15,090 nt of DNA from JAICJR01 sp036494715 (GCA_036494715.1 DASXNY010000075.1:1-15090), one strand, 5' to 3'; counted from the first letter of the stretch, positions 6,122 through 13,247 are shown. Numbers and translations: made by a program. The notes: generated by a model from the sequence alone, not told the origin.

Positions 6122-6864
6122 GCGAGCGCACCGCGGTCGTCACCGGGTCGTCGAGCGGCATCGGCGAGGTGACGGCGCGACGGCTGGCGCAGGATGGCTG
6201 GCGGATGCTGCTCGTCGCGCGGCGGGAGGACAGGCTGGCCGCGCTGTCGCGCGACCTGCGCGACTCCGCCTACCTGGCCGTCGACCTCACCGAACCTGGC
6301 GCGCCCGAGCGCGTGCGCGCGAAGGTCGAGGAGCTGTGGGGACGGCTCGACCTGCTCGTGAACAACGCGGGCTGGTCCCAGCGCGCGGCGTTCGGCGACC
6401 CCGACGGTGGCTTCGCGAACGTGCAACGGGTGATGGAGATCAACTTCGACGCCGTGCTGCGGCTGACGGAGGCCCTGCTGCCGACGCTGCGGGAGTCGGC
6501 GCCGAGCGCGATCGTCAACGTCTCGTCGATCTCCGGCCGCGTGGGGCGCGCGCGCACCGGCGCCTACTCCGCCTCCAAGTTCGCGCTGGCCGGCTGGAAT
6601 GAGTGCCTCCGCATCGAGGAGAAGCGCCACGGCGTGCATGTCGGGCTCGTGCTCCCCGGCTTCGTGACCACCGAGGGCTTCCCGCAGAAGGACCTGAACG
6701 CACGCGCCGCCACGCGCTGGCTCGTCTCGACGCCGGAGAAGGTGGCGGCCGCGATCGTGCGCGCCGCCGACGGCAAGGCCGAGGTGGCCGTGCCGCGTCC
6801 GTGGGGCCTGATCCCGCGCCTGCGCTACGGCACGCCGGGGCTCGTGCGGCGCATCAACGGCTAG
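6118..6864 (+). CDS. Short-chain dehydrogenase/reductase (SDR)
   Basis: This is an NAD(P)-dependent oxidoreductase with a Rossmann fold, 248 residues, the classical SDR length. Visible motifs are the dinucleotide-binding TGSSSGIG (9-16), NNAG (82-85), the catalytic serine stretch VNVSSISG (133-140) and YSASK (150-154). The arginines RR after the second strand (ARRED, about 34-38) favour NADPH. The C-terminal LIPRLRYGTPGLVRRING is basic and somewhat hydrophobic and could touch a membrane. It overlaps the receiver-like gene by four bases (ATGA) and shares its stop tetranucleotide CTAG with the convergent mmsA. The substrate is unknown. Confidence 0.9.
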   Translation: MSERTAVVTGSSSGIGEVTARRLAQDGWRMLLVARREDRLAALSRDLRDSAYLAVDLTEPGAPERVRAKVEELWGRLDLLVNNAGWSQRAAFGDPDGGFANVQRVMEINFDAVLRLTEALLPTLRESAPSAIVNVSSISGRVGRARTGAYSASKFALAGWNECLRIEEKRHGVHVGLVLPGFVTTEGFPQKDLNARAATRWLVSTPEKVAAAIVRAADGKAEVAVPRPWGLIPRLRYGTPGLVRRING

Positions 6865-8357
6865 TGCTCGCCGAACAGCCGCGCGCCGCCCGCCGAGTCC
6901 GAGAACCAGCGGGAGGTGACGGTCTTCTTGCGCGTATAGAACTCGACGGCGTCGGGGCCGTGGGCGTGCAGGTCGCCGAGGAATGAATCCTTCCAGCCCG
7001 AGAAGGGGAAGAACGCGACCGGCGCGGCTACGCCGATGTTCACGCCGATCATCCCGACCTCGACGTCGTGGCGGTAGCGGCGAACCGCGGCGCCGGACTC
7101 CGTGAAGATCGAGGTGCCGTTGCCGTAGCGGGACTCGTTGACGACCTCGATCGCGTCCTCGAGCGTCTCGGTCTGGACGATCGCCAGCACGGGGCCGAAC
7201 ACCTCCTCGCGCAGGATCTCGTCGCCTGGCTTGACGCCGCTGAGGATCGTCGGGCCGACGAACGCGCTGCCGTCCTCCTGCCCGCGGCCGTCGACCACGA
7301 GCTCGGCGCCGCCGGCGGCGGCCTTCTCGATCCAGCCCTCGATGCGCTCGCGAGCGGCGCAGGAGATCACGGGCCCGACCGCAACGTTCTCGTCGAGGCC
7401 GTCGCCCACGCGGAGCGCGCCCGTGGCGTCGGCCAGTGGGCCGATCAGCTTGTTGTGCGCCTCGCCGACGGTGACGACGACCGAGCCCGCCATGCAACGC
7501 TGGCCGGCGGCGCCGAAGGCACTCGAGAGGATGCCGTCGACCGTCTTGCCGATCACCGCGTCCGGCATCACGACCATGTGGTTCTTCGCGCCGCCGAGCG
7601 CCTGGACGCGCTTGCCGTTCGCGGCAGCGCGCTCGTAGACGTGGCGCGCGACCTTGGCCGAGCCGACGAAAGAGACGGCGTCGATGCCCGGCGACTCGAG
7701 AATCGCGTCGGCCACCTCGCGGTCGCCGTTGACGAGGTTGATGACCCCGGGCGGCAGGTCGAGCCCGTCGATCAGCTCGAACACGCGGTTCTGGGTGAGC
7801 GGCACCTGCTCCGACGGCTTGAGAACGAATGTGTTGCCGCACGCGATTGCGAACGGCAGGAACCAGAACGGGACCATCGCCGGGAAGTTGAAGGGGACGA
7901 TCGCGGCGCAGACGCCGACTGGCTGGCGGATCGTCTCGGCGTCGACGTTGGTGGCGACGTTCTCGAGGTTGCGGCCCTGCATCGTCGTGGGGATCGCGCT
8001 TGCGCACTCGACCATCTCGATCATGCGCCCGACCTCCGCGCGCGCGTCGCCGAGCGTCTTGCCCATCTCGCTGGTGACAAGGCGGGCGAGCTCGTCGGCG
8101 TGCTCGGTGAGGCGCTCGCGCAGCGAGAACAGCCAGCGGGCGCGCTCGATCGTCGGCTTGGAGCGCCACGCTGGGAACGCCTCGCGCGCTGCGGCGACTG
8201 CCTGCTCGAGGTCGGCGGCCGTGGATAGCGGCACGAGGGCAAGCGTCTCCTGCGTCGCCGGGTTGAGCACCTCGAGCGTGCGGTCGGTCGAGGGCGAGGT
8301 GAAGCTGCCGCCGACGTAGTTCTGGATCGTGCGAGTTCCGGCCTGAACGGTGGTCAT
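6861..8357 (-). CDS. mmsA: Methylmalonate-semialdehyde dehydrogenase (CoA-acylating)
   Basis: The enzyme oxidises (methyl)malonate semialdehyde to propionyl- or acetyl-CoA with NAD+, CoA and CO2 release, at the end of valine or inositol catabolism. The 498-residue protein has PFNFPAMVP (155-163), GSAKVARHV (about 232-240) and the catalytic cysteine 288 in GQRCMA. It also has GGAKNH (255-260), where ordinary aldehyde dehydrogenases carry ELGGK; loss of that glutamate is typical of CoA-acylating members. ATG 8357 overlaps the end of the EamA gene (ATGA), so the two are coupled. The frame continues upstream but only as the EamA shadow. Other valine-pathway genes are absent nearby, so IolA-type use in inositol breakdown cannot be excluded. 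Confidence 0.93.
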   Translation of the reverse strand: MTTVQAGTRTIQNYVGGSFTSPSTDRTLEVLNPATQETLALVPLSTAADLEQAVAAAREAFPAWRSKPTIERARWLFSLRERLTEHADELARLVTSEMGKTLGDARAEVGRMIEMVECASAIPTTMQGRNLENVATNVDAETIRQPVGVCAAIVPFNFPAMVPFWFLPFAIACGNTFVLKPSEQVPLTQNRVFELIDGLDLPPGVINLVNGDREVADAILESPGIDAVSFVGSAKVARHVYERAAANGKRVQALGGAKNHMVVMPDAVIGKTVDGILSSAFGAAGQRCMAGSVVVTVGEAHNKLIGPLADATGALRVGDGLDENVAVGPVISCAARERIEGWIEKAAAGGAELVVDGRGQEDGSAFVGPTILSGVKPGDEILREEVFGPVLAIVQTETLEDAIEVVNESRYGNGTSIFTESGAAVRRYRHDVEVGMIGVNIGVAAPVAFFPFSGWKDSFLGDLHAHGPDAVEFYTRKKTVTSRWFSDSAGGARLFGEH

Positions 8358-9259
8358 GCGGTGACGGTAGCGCGCCGCAGAACGCCTTGCGAGACGGCGG
8401 CGCCCGCGATGATCACGAGCGCGCCGACCGGCTCGTTCCAGCTCAGGGTCTCGCCGAGCAGGACGACGCCGAAGAACGTCGCGAACAGCGGCACGACATA
8501 GGTGACGAGCGAAGCGGTGGTGGCGCCCGCGCGCCCGATGATGTCGTAGCTGAGCACGTACGCGAGCCCGGTGCCGAGCGCGCCGAGCGCGAGGATGCAG
8601 CCCCACACCTTGAGGCTGATGTGCGACGGCGCGCTGGAAAAGAACGGCGTGACGATCGCGAGCTGGACCGTGGCGATGAGCACCTGGGCGGCCGCCAGCG
8701 ACACGAGTGGCTCGGGCCTGCCCGACAGCTGCTTGCGCGTGTACGTGAAGGCCAGGCCGTAACAGATCCCAGGTCCGAGACACAGCAGCGTGCCGAGCAG
8801 GCTCGGGCCGCCGAGCCCGTGCCACGGTCCGAGCAGGATCAGCACGCCGAGGAAGCCGATCATCACGCCGGCGACGCGGGTGCGCGTGGCCCGCTCCGAC
8901 GGCAGCAGCGCCATCGCGAACACCACGGTCCAGAGGGCGGCCGTGGCGTTGCCGATCGCGGCCACGATCGACGATGCGTGCTGCTCGCCGAACGCGAACA
9001 GCGAGAACGGGATCGAGTTGTAGAAGAGGGCGACGACGAAGAGGTCGCGCCAGACGGTGCGGTCGCGGGGCAACGGAACGCGCCGGATCGCGAGCACGAT
9101 CACGAGCGTGGCGGCTCCGAAGGCGACGCGCGCGAACGCGACCTCGAGCGGGTCGAGCGCCTCGAGCTCGACTTTGATGAACATGAACGAGGCGCCCCAG
9201 ATCGTGCTGAGGAGCAGGAACGACGCCTGCCAGGATGGGAGCGGCCGCTGCGAGTCCAT
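8354..9259 (-). CDS. EamA-family (DMT superfamily) transporter
   Basis: This inner-membrane permease of 301 residues has about ten hydrophobic helices arranged as two EamA repeats. The first begins FLLLSTIWGASFMFIKV and the second begins near LLGTLLCLGPGICYGLAFTY. The C-terminal repeat ends with the family-typical PLFATFFGVVLLGETLSW. Such proteins export amino acids or metabolites. ATG 9259 has no clear Shine-Dalgarno. A candidate -10 (TATGAT, 9319-9314) lies about 54 bases upstream, next to the first half-site array. The stop overlaps mmsA by four bases; the pair may link export of an intermediate to its oxidation, which is an inference. Confidence 0.9.
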   Translation of the reverse strand: MDSQRPLPSWQASFLLLSTIWGASFMFIKVELEALDPLEVAFARVAFGAATLVIVLAIRRVPLPRDRTVWRDLFVVALFYNSIPFSLFAFGEQHASSIVAAIGNATAALWTVVFAMALLPSERATRTRVAGVMIGFLGVLILLGPWHGLGGPSLLGTLLCLGPGICYGLAFTYTRKQLSGRPEPLVSLAAAQVLIATVQLAIVTPFFSSAPSHISLKVWGCILALGALGTGLAYVLSYDIIGRAGATTASLVTYVVPLFATFFGVVLLGETLSWNEPVGALVIIAGAAVSQGVLRRATVTA

Positions 9260-9308
9260 CTGAGCTAAACGTTGGCAGGTGGGAGCTTCGTGAGGCGAGA
9301 CGTCCCAT

Positions 9309-9347
9309 TACGGATCATATGCGTAGAGATTACGCAAAGTATGCGTA
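9309..9347. promoter_or_regulatory. Operator array 1: four half-sites at 11-bp pitch
   Basis: Half-sites start at 9309 (TACGGA, one mismatch), 9320 (TGCGTA), 9331 (TACGCA) and 9342 (TGCGTA). The orientation alternates and the pitch is exactly 11 bp, so each neighbouring pair is a 17-bp inverted repeat with 5-bp spacer. The array overlaps the predicted EamA promoter. Binding by a dimeric regulator on one face of the DNA is the likely role. Confidence 0.75.
9314..9319 (-). promoter_or_regulatory. Candidate -10 of the EamA-mmsA operon
   Basis: TATGAT on the reverse strand matches TATAAT at five of six positions. It directly abuts the first half-site of array 1 and would give a leader of about 48 bases. 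No convincing -35 is seen. Confidence 0.45.
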
Positions 9348-9379
9348 ATCAGAGACGATCAGGTCGTTTACCTAGGTTG

Positions 9380-9407
9380 TGCGTACAAATTACGCAACTA
9401 GTGCGTA
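9380..9407. promoter_or_regulatory. Operator array 2: three half-sites at 11-bp pitch
   Basis: Half-sites start at 9380 (TGCGTA), 9391 (TACGCA) and 9402 (TGCGTA); a weak fourth (TACCTA, four of six) lies at 9369. The order and spacing match array 1, displaced by exactly 60 bp. It covers the position expected for the -35 of the ATPase promoter (-10 at 9416-9421). Confidence 0.75.
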
Positions 9408-9415
9408 ATAGCGTC

Positions 9416-9421
9416 TAAACT
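9416..9421 (+). promoter_or_regulatory. Candidate -10 of the ATPase gene
   Basis: TAAACT fits the TANNNT pattern and ends 9 bases before ATG 9431, so the transcript would be nearly leaderless. The expected -35 position falls inside operator array 2. Confidence 0.5.
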
Positions 9422-9430
9422 CCGACTCTG

Positions 9431-10606
9431 ATGCGAGCGTCGAGCGGAGACCTCTTTCCCACGGACCGGCCGCTGCCGGCGAGTCAGATGATCGGGCGGC
9501 GCGACGACGTTCGCGAGCTGGCCACGGCGGTCGAGCAGGGCACCAACCTGATCGTGGTCGGTCCACGCCGCACTGGCAAGACGAGCGTCTGCGAGGCAGC
9601 GCTCACGCGGGCAAAGGGTCGCGGCTTCTACGTGGCGGCTGTCGACCTGTTTCGCCTCGCGGACGCGGCCGAGCTGGCGGAGGCGCTGGCGGCCGCGGTG
9701 CTCGACAACCGTTCCGGCACCCGCCGTGCCCTTGCCAAGGCGAGGCGGCTCGGGCGCGCGGCCCTCAGCGCGGCTCAGGCCTCGGCGGTGGTGAAGATGA
9801 GGGATCAGCTCGGCGACGGAGTCGAGCTCGTCCTGACCCCGGGTCTTGCACAGAGTGACCCCGACGGTGCGCTGATCGCGGCGCTCGAGCTGCCAGAGCG
9901 GATCGCGCGCGCCGACGGCAAGCACGTGGTGGTCTTCTTCGACGAGTTCCAGGAGGTCGCCGGCGACAGGCATCCGTACGGCGACCCGGATGCCGTAACC
10001 AAGCGGATGCGGTCGATCTTCCAGCGCTCCGATCATGTGAGCCACCTGTTCGCGGGCAGCCTCGAGCACGTCATGCGCGACCTGTTCGCTCCGACGCGCC
10101 GCGCCTTCAGCGGCTACGGGACGTTCCGGACCCTGCGTCCGATCGACCCGGACGAATGGCTCGACGGTCTGCAGGAGCGCTTCCACGCCGACGACTGCGA
10201 GCCCGCGCGCGGCGCGATCGAGCGCATCGTCGAGCTCGGCGAAGGACACCCGCGCGTGACGATGTTGATCGCGCAGCAGACGCATCTGGCCTCGGTCCTG
10301 CTGGGAACCCGTGCGATCGAGCTGTCCACGGTCGAGCTCGGCTACCGCGCCGCGCTGGACGGGGACGAGGCGGCACTCGAGGAGACGGTCGGGCGGATCC
10401 GGTCGCTGCACAAGCGCGCGCTGCTGATGGCGCGTCGGGTCGCGACGGGTTCCACGCTGCATACGGGCCTGCGCTCCGGTGAGGGCGACCGCGCGCTGAA
10501 GTTGCTGAGGGCCGCGGGCATCGTCGAGCACGAGGAGCGCGGCCGCTGGCGAATCGTGAACCCGCTGCTGCGGCGCTACCTGATCGAGTCGCAGCCGTTC
10601 AACTAG
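9431..10606 (+). CDS. AAA-type ATPase (ATPase_2/archaeal-ATPase-like) with probable C-terminal winged helix
   Basis: This is a cytosolic P-loop ATPase of 391 residues. A short N-terminus precedes IGRRDDVREL, a typical lead-in. Walker A is GPRRTGKT (44-51). Walker B is VVVFFDEFQE (166-175). A GSLEHVMRDLF stretch (209-219) matches the sensor region of the family, and a lid follows (LGEGHPRVTMLIAQQ). The C-terminal 325-388 (HKRALLMARRVATG, ALKLLRAAGIVEHEERGRWRIVNPLLRRYL) looks like a winged helix. Relatives are poorly characterised; some act in DNA-linked or defence functions. There is no nuclease or other effector domain and no partner apart from the DUF3052-like gene 11 bases downstream. ATG 9431 has no Shine-Dalgarno and lies 9 bases after a -10. 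The operator arrays upstream predict tight regulation, perhaps by its own winged helix. Confidence 0.85.
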   Translation: MRASSGDLFPTDRPLPASQMIGRRDDVRELATAVEQGTNLIVVGPRRTGKTSVCEAALTRAKGRGFYVAAVDLFRLADAAELAEALAAAVLDNRSGTRRALAKARRLGRAALSAAQASAVVKMRDQLGDGVELVLTPGLAQSDPDGALIAALELPERIARADGKHVVVFFDEFQEVAGDRHPYGDPDAVTKRMRSIFQRSDHVSHLFAGSLEHVMRDLFAPTRRAFSGYGTFRTLRPIDPDEWLDGLQERFHADDCEPARGAIERIVELGEGHPRVTMLIAQQTHLASVLLGTRAIELSTVELGYRAALDGDEAALEETVGRIRSLHKRALLMARRVATGSTLHTGLRSGEGDRALKLLRAAGIVEHEERGRWRIVNPLLRRYLIESQPFN

Positions 10607-10617
10607 CTTGTGCGGCG

Positions 10618-10983
10618 ATGGCGGCCACGCTGCGCAGCAAGCTCCAGTTGAAGGGCGGTGACTCGCTCGAGCTCCGCGGGGCGCCGGACGGGCTCGACCT
10701 TTCCGAGCTCGCGGAAGGCGACACCGTGGTGGGCGCGCTCGCCTTCGTCAGCGCGAGCGCCGACGTGCCCGGGCAGCTGGCGGCGCTGACGAACGCCGCG
10801 GCCGAACCGAGCGGCCTCGCCTGGGGCGCGTATCCGAAGAAGTCGTCCGGGATCGAGACCGACGTCACGCGCGACCACGGCTGGGACGCGCTTTACGAGG
10901 CGGGACTTCAGCCCGTCCGGCAGATCGCGATCGACGACACCTGGAGCGCGCTGCGCTTCCGGCGTGCCGAGCACGTCGGCTAG
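10618..10983 (+). CDS. DUF3052-like small protein
   Basis: This 121-residue soluble alpha/beta protein has an N-terminal LRSKLQLKGGDSLELRGAPDG stretch (4-24) and the ending WGAYPKKSSGIETDVTRDHG...IDDTWSALRFRR. Both resemble what I remember of DUF3052 proteins, where a PKK(A/S)SG motif and a terminal DxxWSALRF are characteristic. The biochemical role is unknown. It lies 11 bases after the ATPase stop with no Shine-Dalgarno, so it is probably cotranscribed. Its TAG shares a CTAG with the convergent lipoprotein gene. Confidence 0.7.
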   Translation: MAATLRSKLQLKGGDSLELRGAPDGLDLSELAEGDTVVGALAFVSASADVPGQLAALTNAAAEPSGLAWGAYPKKSSGIETDVTRDHGWDALYEAGLQPVRQIAIDDTWSALRFRRAEHVG

Positions 10984-11933
10984 CGGCGCTCGTTCAGCGC
11001 GACGTCGAACACGTCGCTCACGCGGGGGCGCGTCTTGAGGATCCCGAACTTGGCGTCGAAGGCGGCCCACGCGTTCAGCGCGGCCGGGTCGAGTCGCGCG
11101 CCGGGGGCGAGGATCGGGCGGACCGCGGCCAGCTCGGCGCGGATCAGCGCGGGGTCCGCTCCCGACGCCTTCACTATCGGCTGCAGCGCGATGTCGGGAT
11201 CGATGCGCGCGGCGTCGTTGCCGTCCCCGATCGCCGCCACTGCGCGCCTCACCATCCCGATGTCCTCGTCGAGCGTGCGGCGCTTGGTCGCGATGACGAG
11301 CTCGGGGTAGCGCGGCGCGCCGAACTGGTCGGCGCGGAAGACGCGCACCGGGACGCCGCGTTGCTTGAGCGTCACGCCCTCGGCGTTCCAGAACGCGGTG
11401 GCGGCGTCGACCTTCTTCGCGATCAGGTCGGGCACGGCGGAGAAGCCGATCGTCACGGTCTTCACCTTCGAGTAGTCGCCGCCGTCGGCGTCCACCATCG
11501 ACTTCAGCACCGCGTTGTCCGACGGCAGGCCGGTCACGCCCACGCGCTTGCCCTCGAGGTCGCGCGGCCGCGCGACGTTCGACTGCGCGATCACCGACGC
11601 GAGCGGCCGGTTCACGAGCGCGCCCACGCCCACGATGTCGGCGCCCTTGGCACGGGCGAGGCCGAGGTCATGGATGTCGACGATCGCGAGGTCGGCGCGG
11701 CCGGCGGCGAGCAGCTTGAGCGAGTCGGTGGACGCGCTCGGCTGCCGGATCACGAGCTTGATCCCGTGCTGTGTGTCGAAGCCCTTCGCGACCGCCGCGT
11801 AGATGCCCGCGTGGACGCCGTTGGGCGTGAAGTCGAGGGCGACCGTGACGGGCTGCTGCTTGCCAGAGCCACCGCCGCAGCCGGCGACCACGAGCGCCGC
11901 GGCAGCGGCCAGAAGCGCAATTCCCGCGCGCAT
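10980..11933 (-). CDS. ABC transporter substrate-binding lipoprotein, NMT1/THI5-like (ThiY-type)
   Basis: This extracytoplasmic solute-binding protein captures a pyrimidine-like thiamine precursor or a related small molecule. The 317-residue protein has a signal peptide with lipobox VAGC (cysteine 19) and then VTVALDFTPNGVHAGIYAAVAKGF, the hallmark opening of the NMT1/THI5/ThiY group. The two-lobed fold continues with ADLAIVDIHDLGLARAKG and DLEGKRVGVTGLPSDNAVLK. Taurine/sulfonate (SsuA-like) proteins are the main alternative. No permease or ATPase gene is adjacent in the window. ATG 11933 has no Shine-Dalgarno; a -10 (TAAGAT, 11948-11943) lies 9 bases upstream, so a long leader such as a TPP riboswitch is ruled out for this start. 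Confidence 0.88.
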   Translation of the reverse strand: MRAGIALLAAAAALVVAGCGGGSGKQQPVTVALDFTPNGVHAGIYAAVAKGFDTQHGIKLVIRQPSASTDSLKLLAAGRADLAIVDIHDLGLARAKGADIVGVGALVNRPLASVIAQSNVARPRDLEGKRVGVTGLPSDNAVLKSMVDADGGDYSKVKTVTIGFSAVPDLIAKKVDAATAFWNAEGVTLKQRGVPVRVFRADQFGAPRYPELVIATKRRTLDEDIGMVRRAVAAIGDGNDAARIDPDIALQPIVKASGADPALIRAELAAVRPILAPGARLDPAALNAWAAFDAKFGILKTRPRVSDVFDVALNERR

Positions 11934-11942
11934 GCGGCGGGC

Positions 11943-11948
11943 ATCTTA
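11943..11948 (-). promoter_or_regulatory. Candidate -10 of the substrate-binding protein gene
   Basis: TAAGAT on the reverse strand, of TANNNT type, ends 9 bases before ATG 11933 and predicts a leader of 2-3 bases. No clear -35 is visible. Confidence 0.45.
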
Positions 11949-11978
11949 GGCGGTCGGAATTGTGACCGGTGCCACGAG

Positions 11979-12015
11979 TAGTCTGCGCGCCGTCAACTCG
12001 CTGACAAGGGAGGAG
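11979..12015 (+). promoter_or_regulatory. Candidate -10 and strong Shine-Dalgarno of the aquaporin gene
   Basis: TAGTCT (11979-11984) is a possible -10 that would give a leader of about 30 bases. AAGGGAGGAG (12006-12015) contains a near-perfect Shine-Dalgarno, with GGAGG ending 7 bases before ATG 12021. This gene is the clear exception to the leaderless pattern of its neighbours. Confidence 0.6.
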
Positions 12016-12020
12016 TCGCC

Positions 12021-12770
12021 ATGTCAGAGATCCCAGAACGAGGACCGGCTGCCTACGTCGCCGAGTTCCTCGGCACCTTCGCGCTCGTCTTCTTCATCAC
12101 CATCACGGTGAGTATCTACGTCACCCGGCCGGTGAACGGTGTGCAGCCGTTCATCGACTTCTCGGTGATCGGCCTCGTGCACCTGCTCGCGCTGTTCATG
12201 CTGATCCAGACGCTCGCTGTGGTGTCCGGGGCGCACTTCAACCCCGCCGTCACGCTCGCGCTGTTCATCATCCGGCAGATCCGCACCGCGGACGCCGTGA
12301 TCTACTGGATGTGCCAGTTCGCGGGCGGCATCGTCGCGGCGCTCGCGACGAAGGCGATCGTCACCGACGAGGGCCGTGCCGTGCACTACGGCGCGCCCGC
12401 GGTGTCGAGTCACATCACGATCTTCGGCGGCTTCTGCTGCGAGGCGATCGGCACCTTCTTCCTCGTGTGGGCGATCGTCGGCGTGGCGGTCAACCCGCAG
12501 GCGGTGAAGGGCTGGGCCGGCCTCGTGATCGGCGGGACGCTGGGGCTCGCCGTGATGGCGATGGGTCCGCTCACCGGCGGCTCGTTCAACCCGGCCAGGG
12601 CGTTCGGCCCCGCGCTCGTGAGCCATTCGTTCCCGCCGAGCGCGATCAAGTGGATCCTTGTCTACTTCGTCGGCCCGGCGGTGGGCGGCGTGGTGTCCGC
12701 GTTCGCGTACCACACGATGTTCATCCTGCCCGGAAAGAAGGGAGCGGAGGGAATGGCGCCCGTGGGCTAG
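12021..12770 (+). CDS. Aquaporin / MIP-family channel
   Basis: This is a membrane channel for water or small neutral solutes. The 249-residue protein has six hydrophobic helices and both half-helix signatures: SGAHFNPAV with NPA at 74-76 and GGSFNPARAFGPAL with NPA at 190-192, followed by the filter arginine 193. By hand alignment the other filter positions are valine 178 and glycine 187. These are neither the His/Thr of AqpZ nor the Gly/Phe of GlpF, so the pore may be wide and not strictly water-selective. ATG 12021 is fixed by a strong Shine-Dalgarno. The stop shares CTAG with the convergent cupin gene. No glycerol kinase or other hint of substrate is nearby. Confidence 0.95.
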   Translation: MSEIPERGPAAYVAEFLGTFALVFFITITVSIYVTRPVNGVQPFIDFSVIGLVHLLALFMLIQTLAVVSGAHFNPAVTLALFIIRQIRTADAVIYWMCQFAGGIVAALATKAIVTDEGRAVHYGAPAVSSHITIFGGFCCEAIGTFFLVWAIVGVAVNPQAVKGWAGLVIGGTLGLAVMAMGPLTGGSFNPARAFGPALVSHSFPPSAIKWILVYFVGPAVGGVVSAFAYHTMFILPGKKGAEGMAPVG

Positions 12771-13240
12771 AGCTCCCGGTCCCAGTAGTCGCGCTGGCCG
12801 TCCTCCCGGCGGAGCCGGACGTCGTCGGCCTTGCCCGGGGTGTGCACGCCGATCTTGTCGCTGTCCGGGTAGACCGCCACGTTCAGGTCCGCCAGCGTGG
12901 AGATCATCATCACGCGCACGTTGCCCTCGGAGCCCGTGTTCTTCAGCTGGTGGGCGCCCCCGGGGCCGGTCGGGAAGCAGACGACGTCGCCCGGCTCGAG
13001 CTGGTCCTCGCCCCCCGGGTGGCGCAGGGTGGCCTTGCCCTCGAGGACGATCACCCACTCCTCCTCGGGATATTCGTAGTGGTACGGGCAGAGCGCCTGT
13101 CCCGGCGGCATCTCGTAAATCGTCGCGCCCATCTGGGAGGCGCCGATCTTCGGCCCGAAGCGGTCGTAGCCCGTTTCGTAGCCCTTCGGATCGTCCTCGT
13201 CGTGGACGATCTCGGGGCGGTTGAGGTTGTAACTCTTCAT
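12767..13240 (-). CDS. Single-domain cupin protein
   Basis: This is a small beta-barrel protein of 157 residues with cupin motif 1 around PPGQALCPYHYEYPEEEW (45-62) and motif 2 as GDVVCFPTGPGGAHQLKN (84-101). Candidate metal ligands are His54, Glu56 or Glu60, and His97; the second histidine of the usual HxH is replaced by glutamate. The C-terminal tail (DKIGVHTP...RDYWDREL) resembles that of uncharacterised cupins sometimes annotated near sugar-phosphate or oxalate-type enzymes. The reaction is unknown. ATG 13240 lies 7 bases after a -10 (GATAAT) without a Shine-Dalgarno, so it is probably leaderless. It is divergent from fbiC with only 45 bases between starts. Confidence 0.88.
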   Translation of the reverse strand: MKSYNLNRPEIVHDEDDPKGYETGYDRFGPKIGASQMGATIYEMPPGQALCPYHYEYPEEEWVIVLEGKATLRHPGGEDQLEPGDVVCFPTGPGGAHQLKNTGSEGNVRVMMISTLADLNVAVYPDSDKIGVHTPGKADDVRLRREDGQRDYWDREL

Positions 13241-13247
13241 GGCCGCG

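Noticed and set aside
5998..8169. A 723-codon reverse frame across the SDR and mmsA genes.
   Set aside because: It is an Arg-rich shadow frame typical of high-GC DNA, overlapping two clear genes, with no recognisable domain.
6861..9308. An 815-codon reverse frame that would fuse an N-terminal extension to mmsA.
   Set aside because: The part upstream of 8357 is low-complexity Arg/Ala sequence in the shadow of the EamA gene; dehydrogenase homology begins at ATG 8357.
9309..9407. A CRISPR-like or transposon-end repeat.
   Set aside because: Repeats are 6-7 bp half-sites at helical spacing, with only two clusters, no spacers of CRISPR size, no cas genes and no transposase.
11934..12020. A TPP riboswitch before the ThiY-like gene.
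   Set aside because: Only 87 bases separate the divergent genes, the predicted leader is 2-3 bases, and no thi-box sequence is visible.
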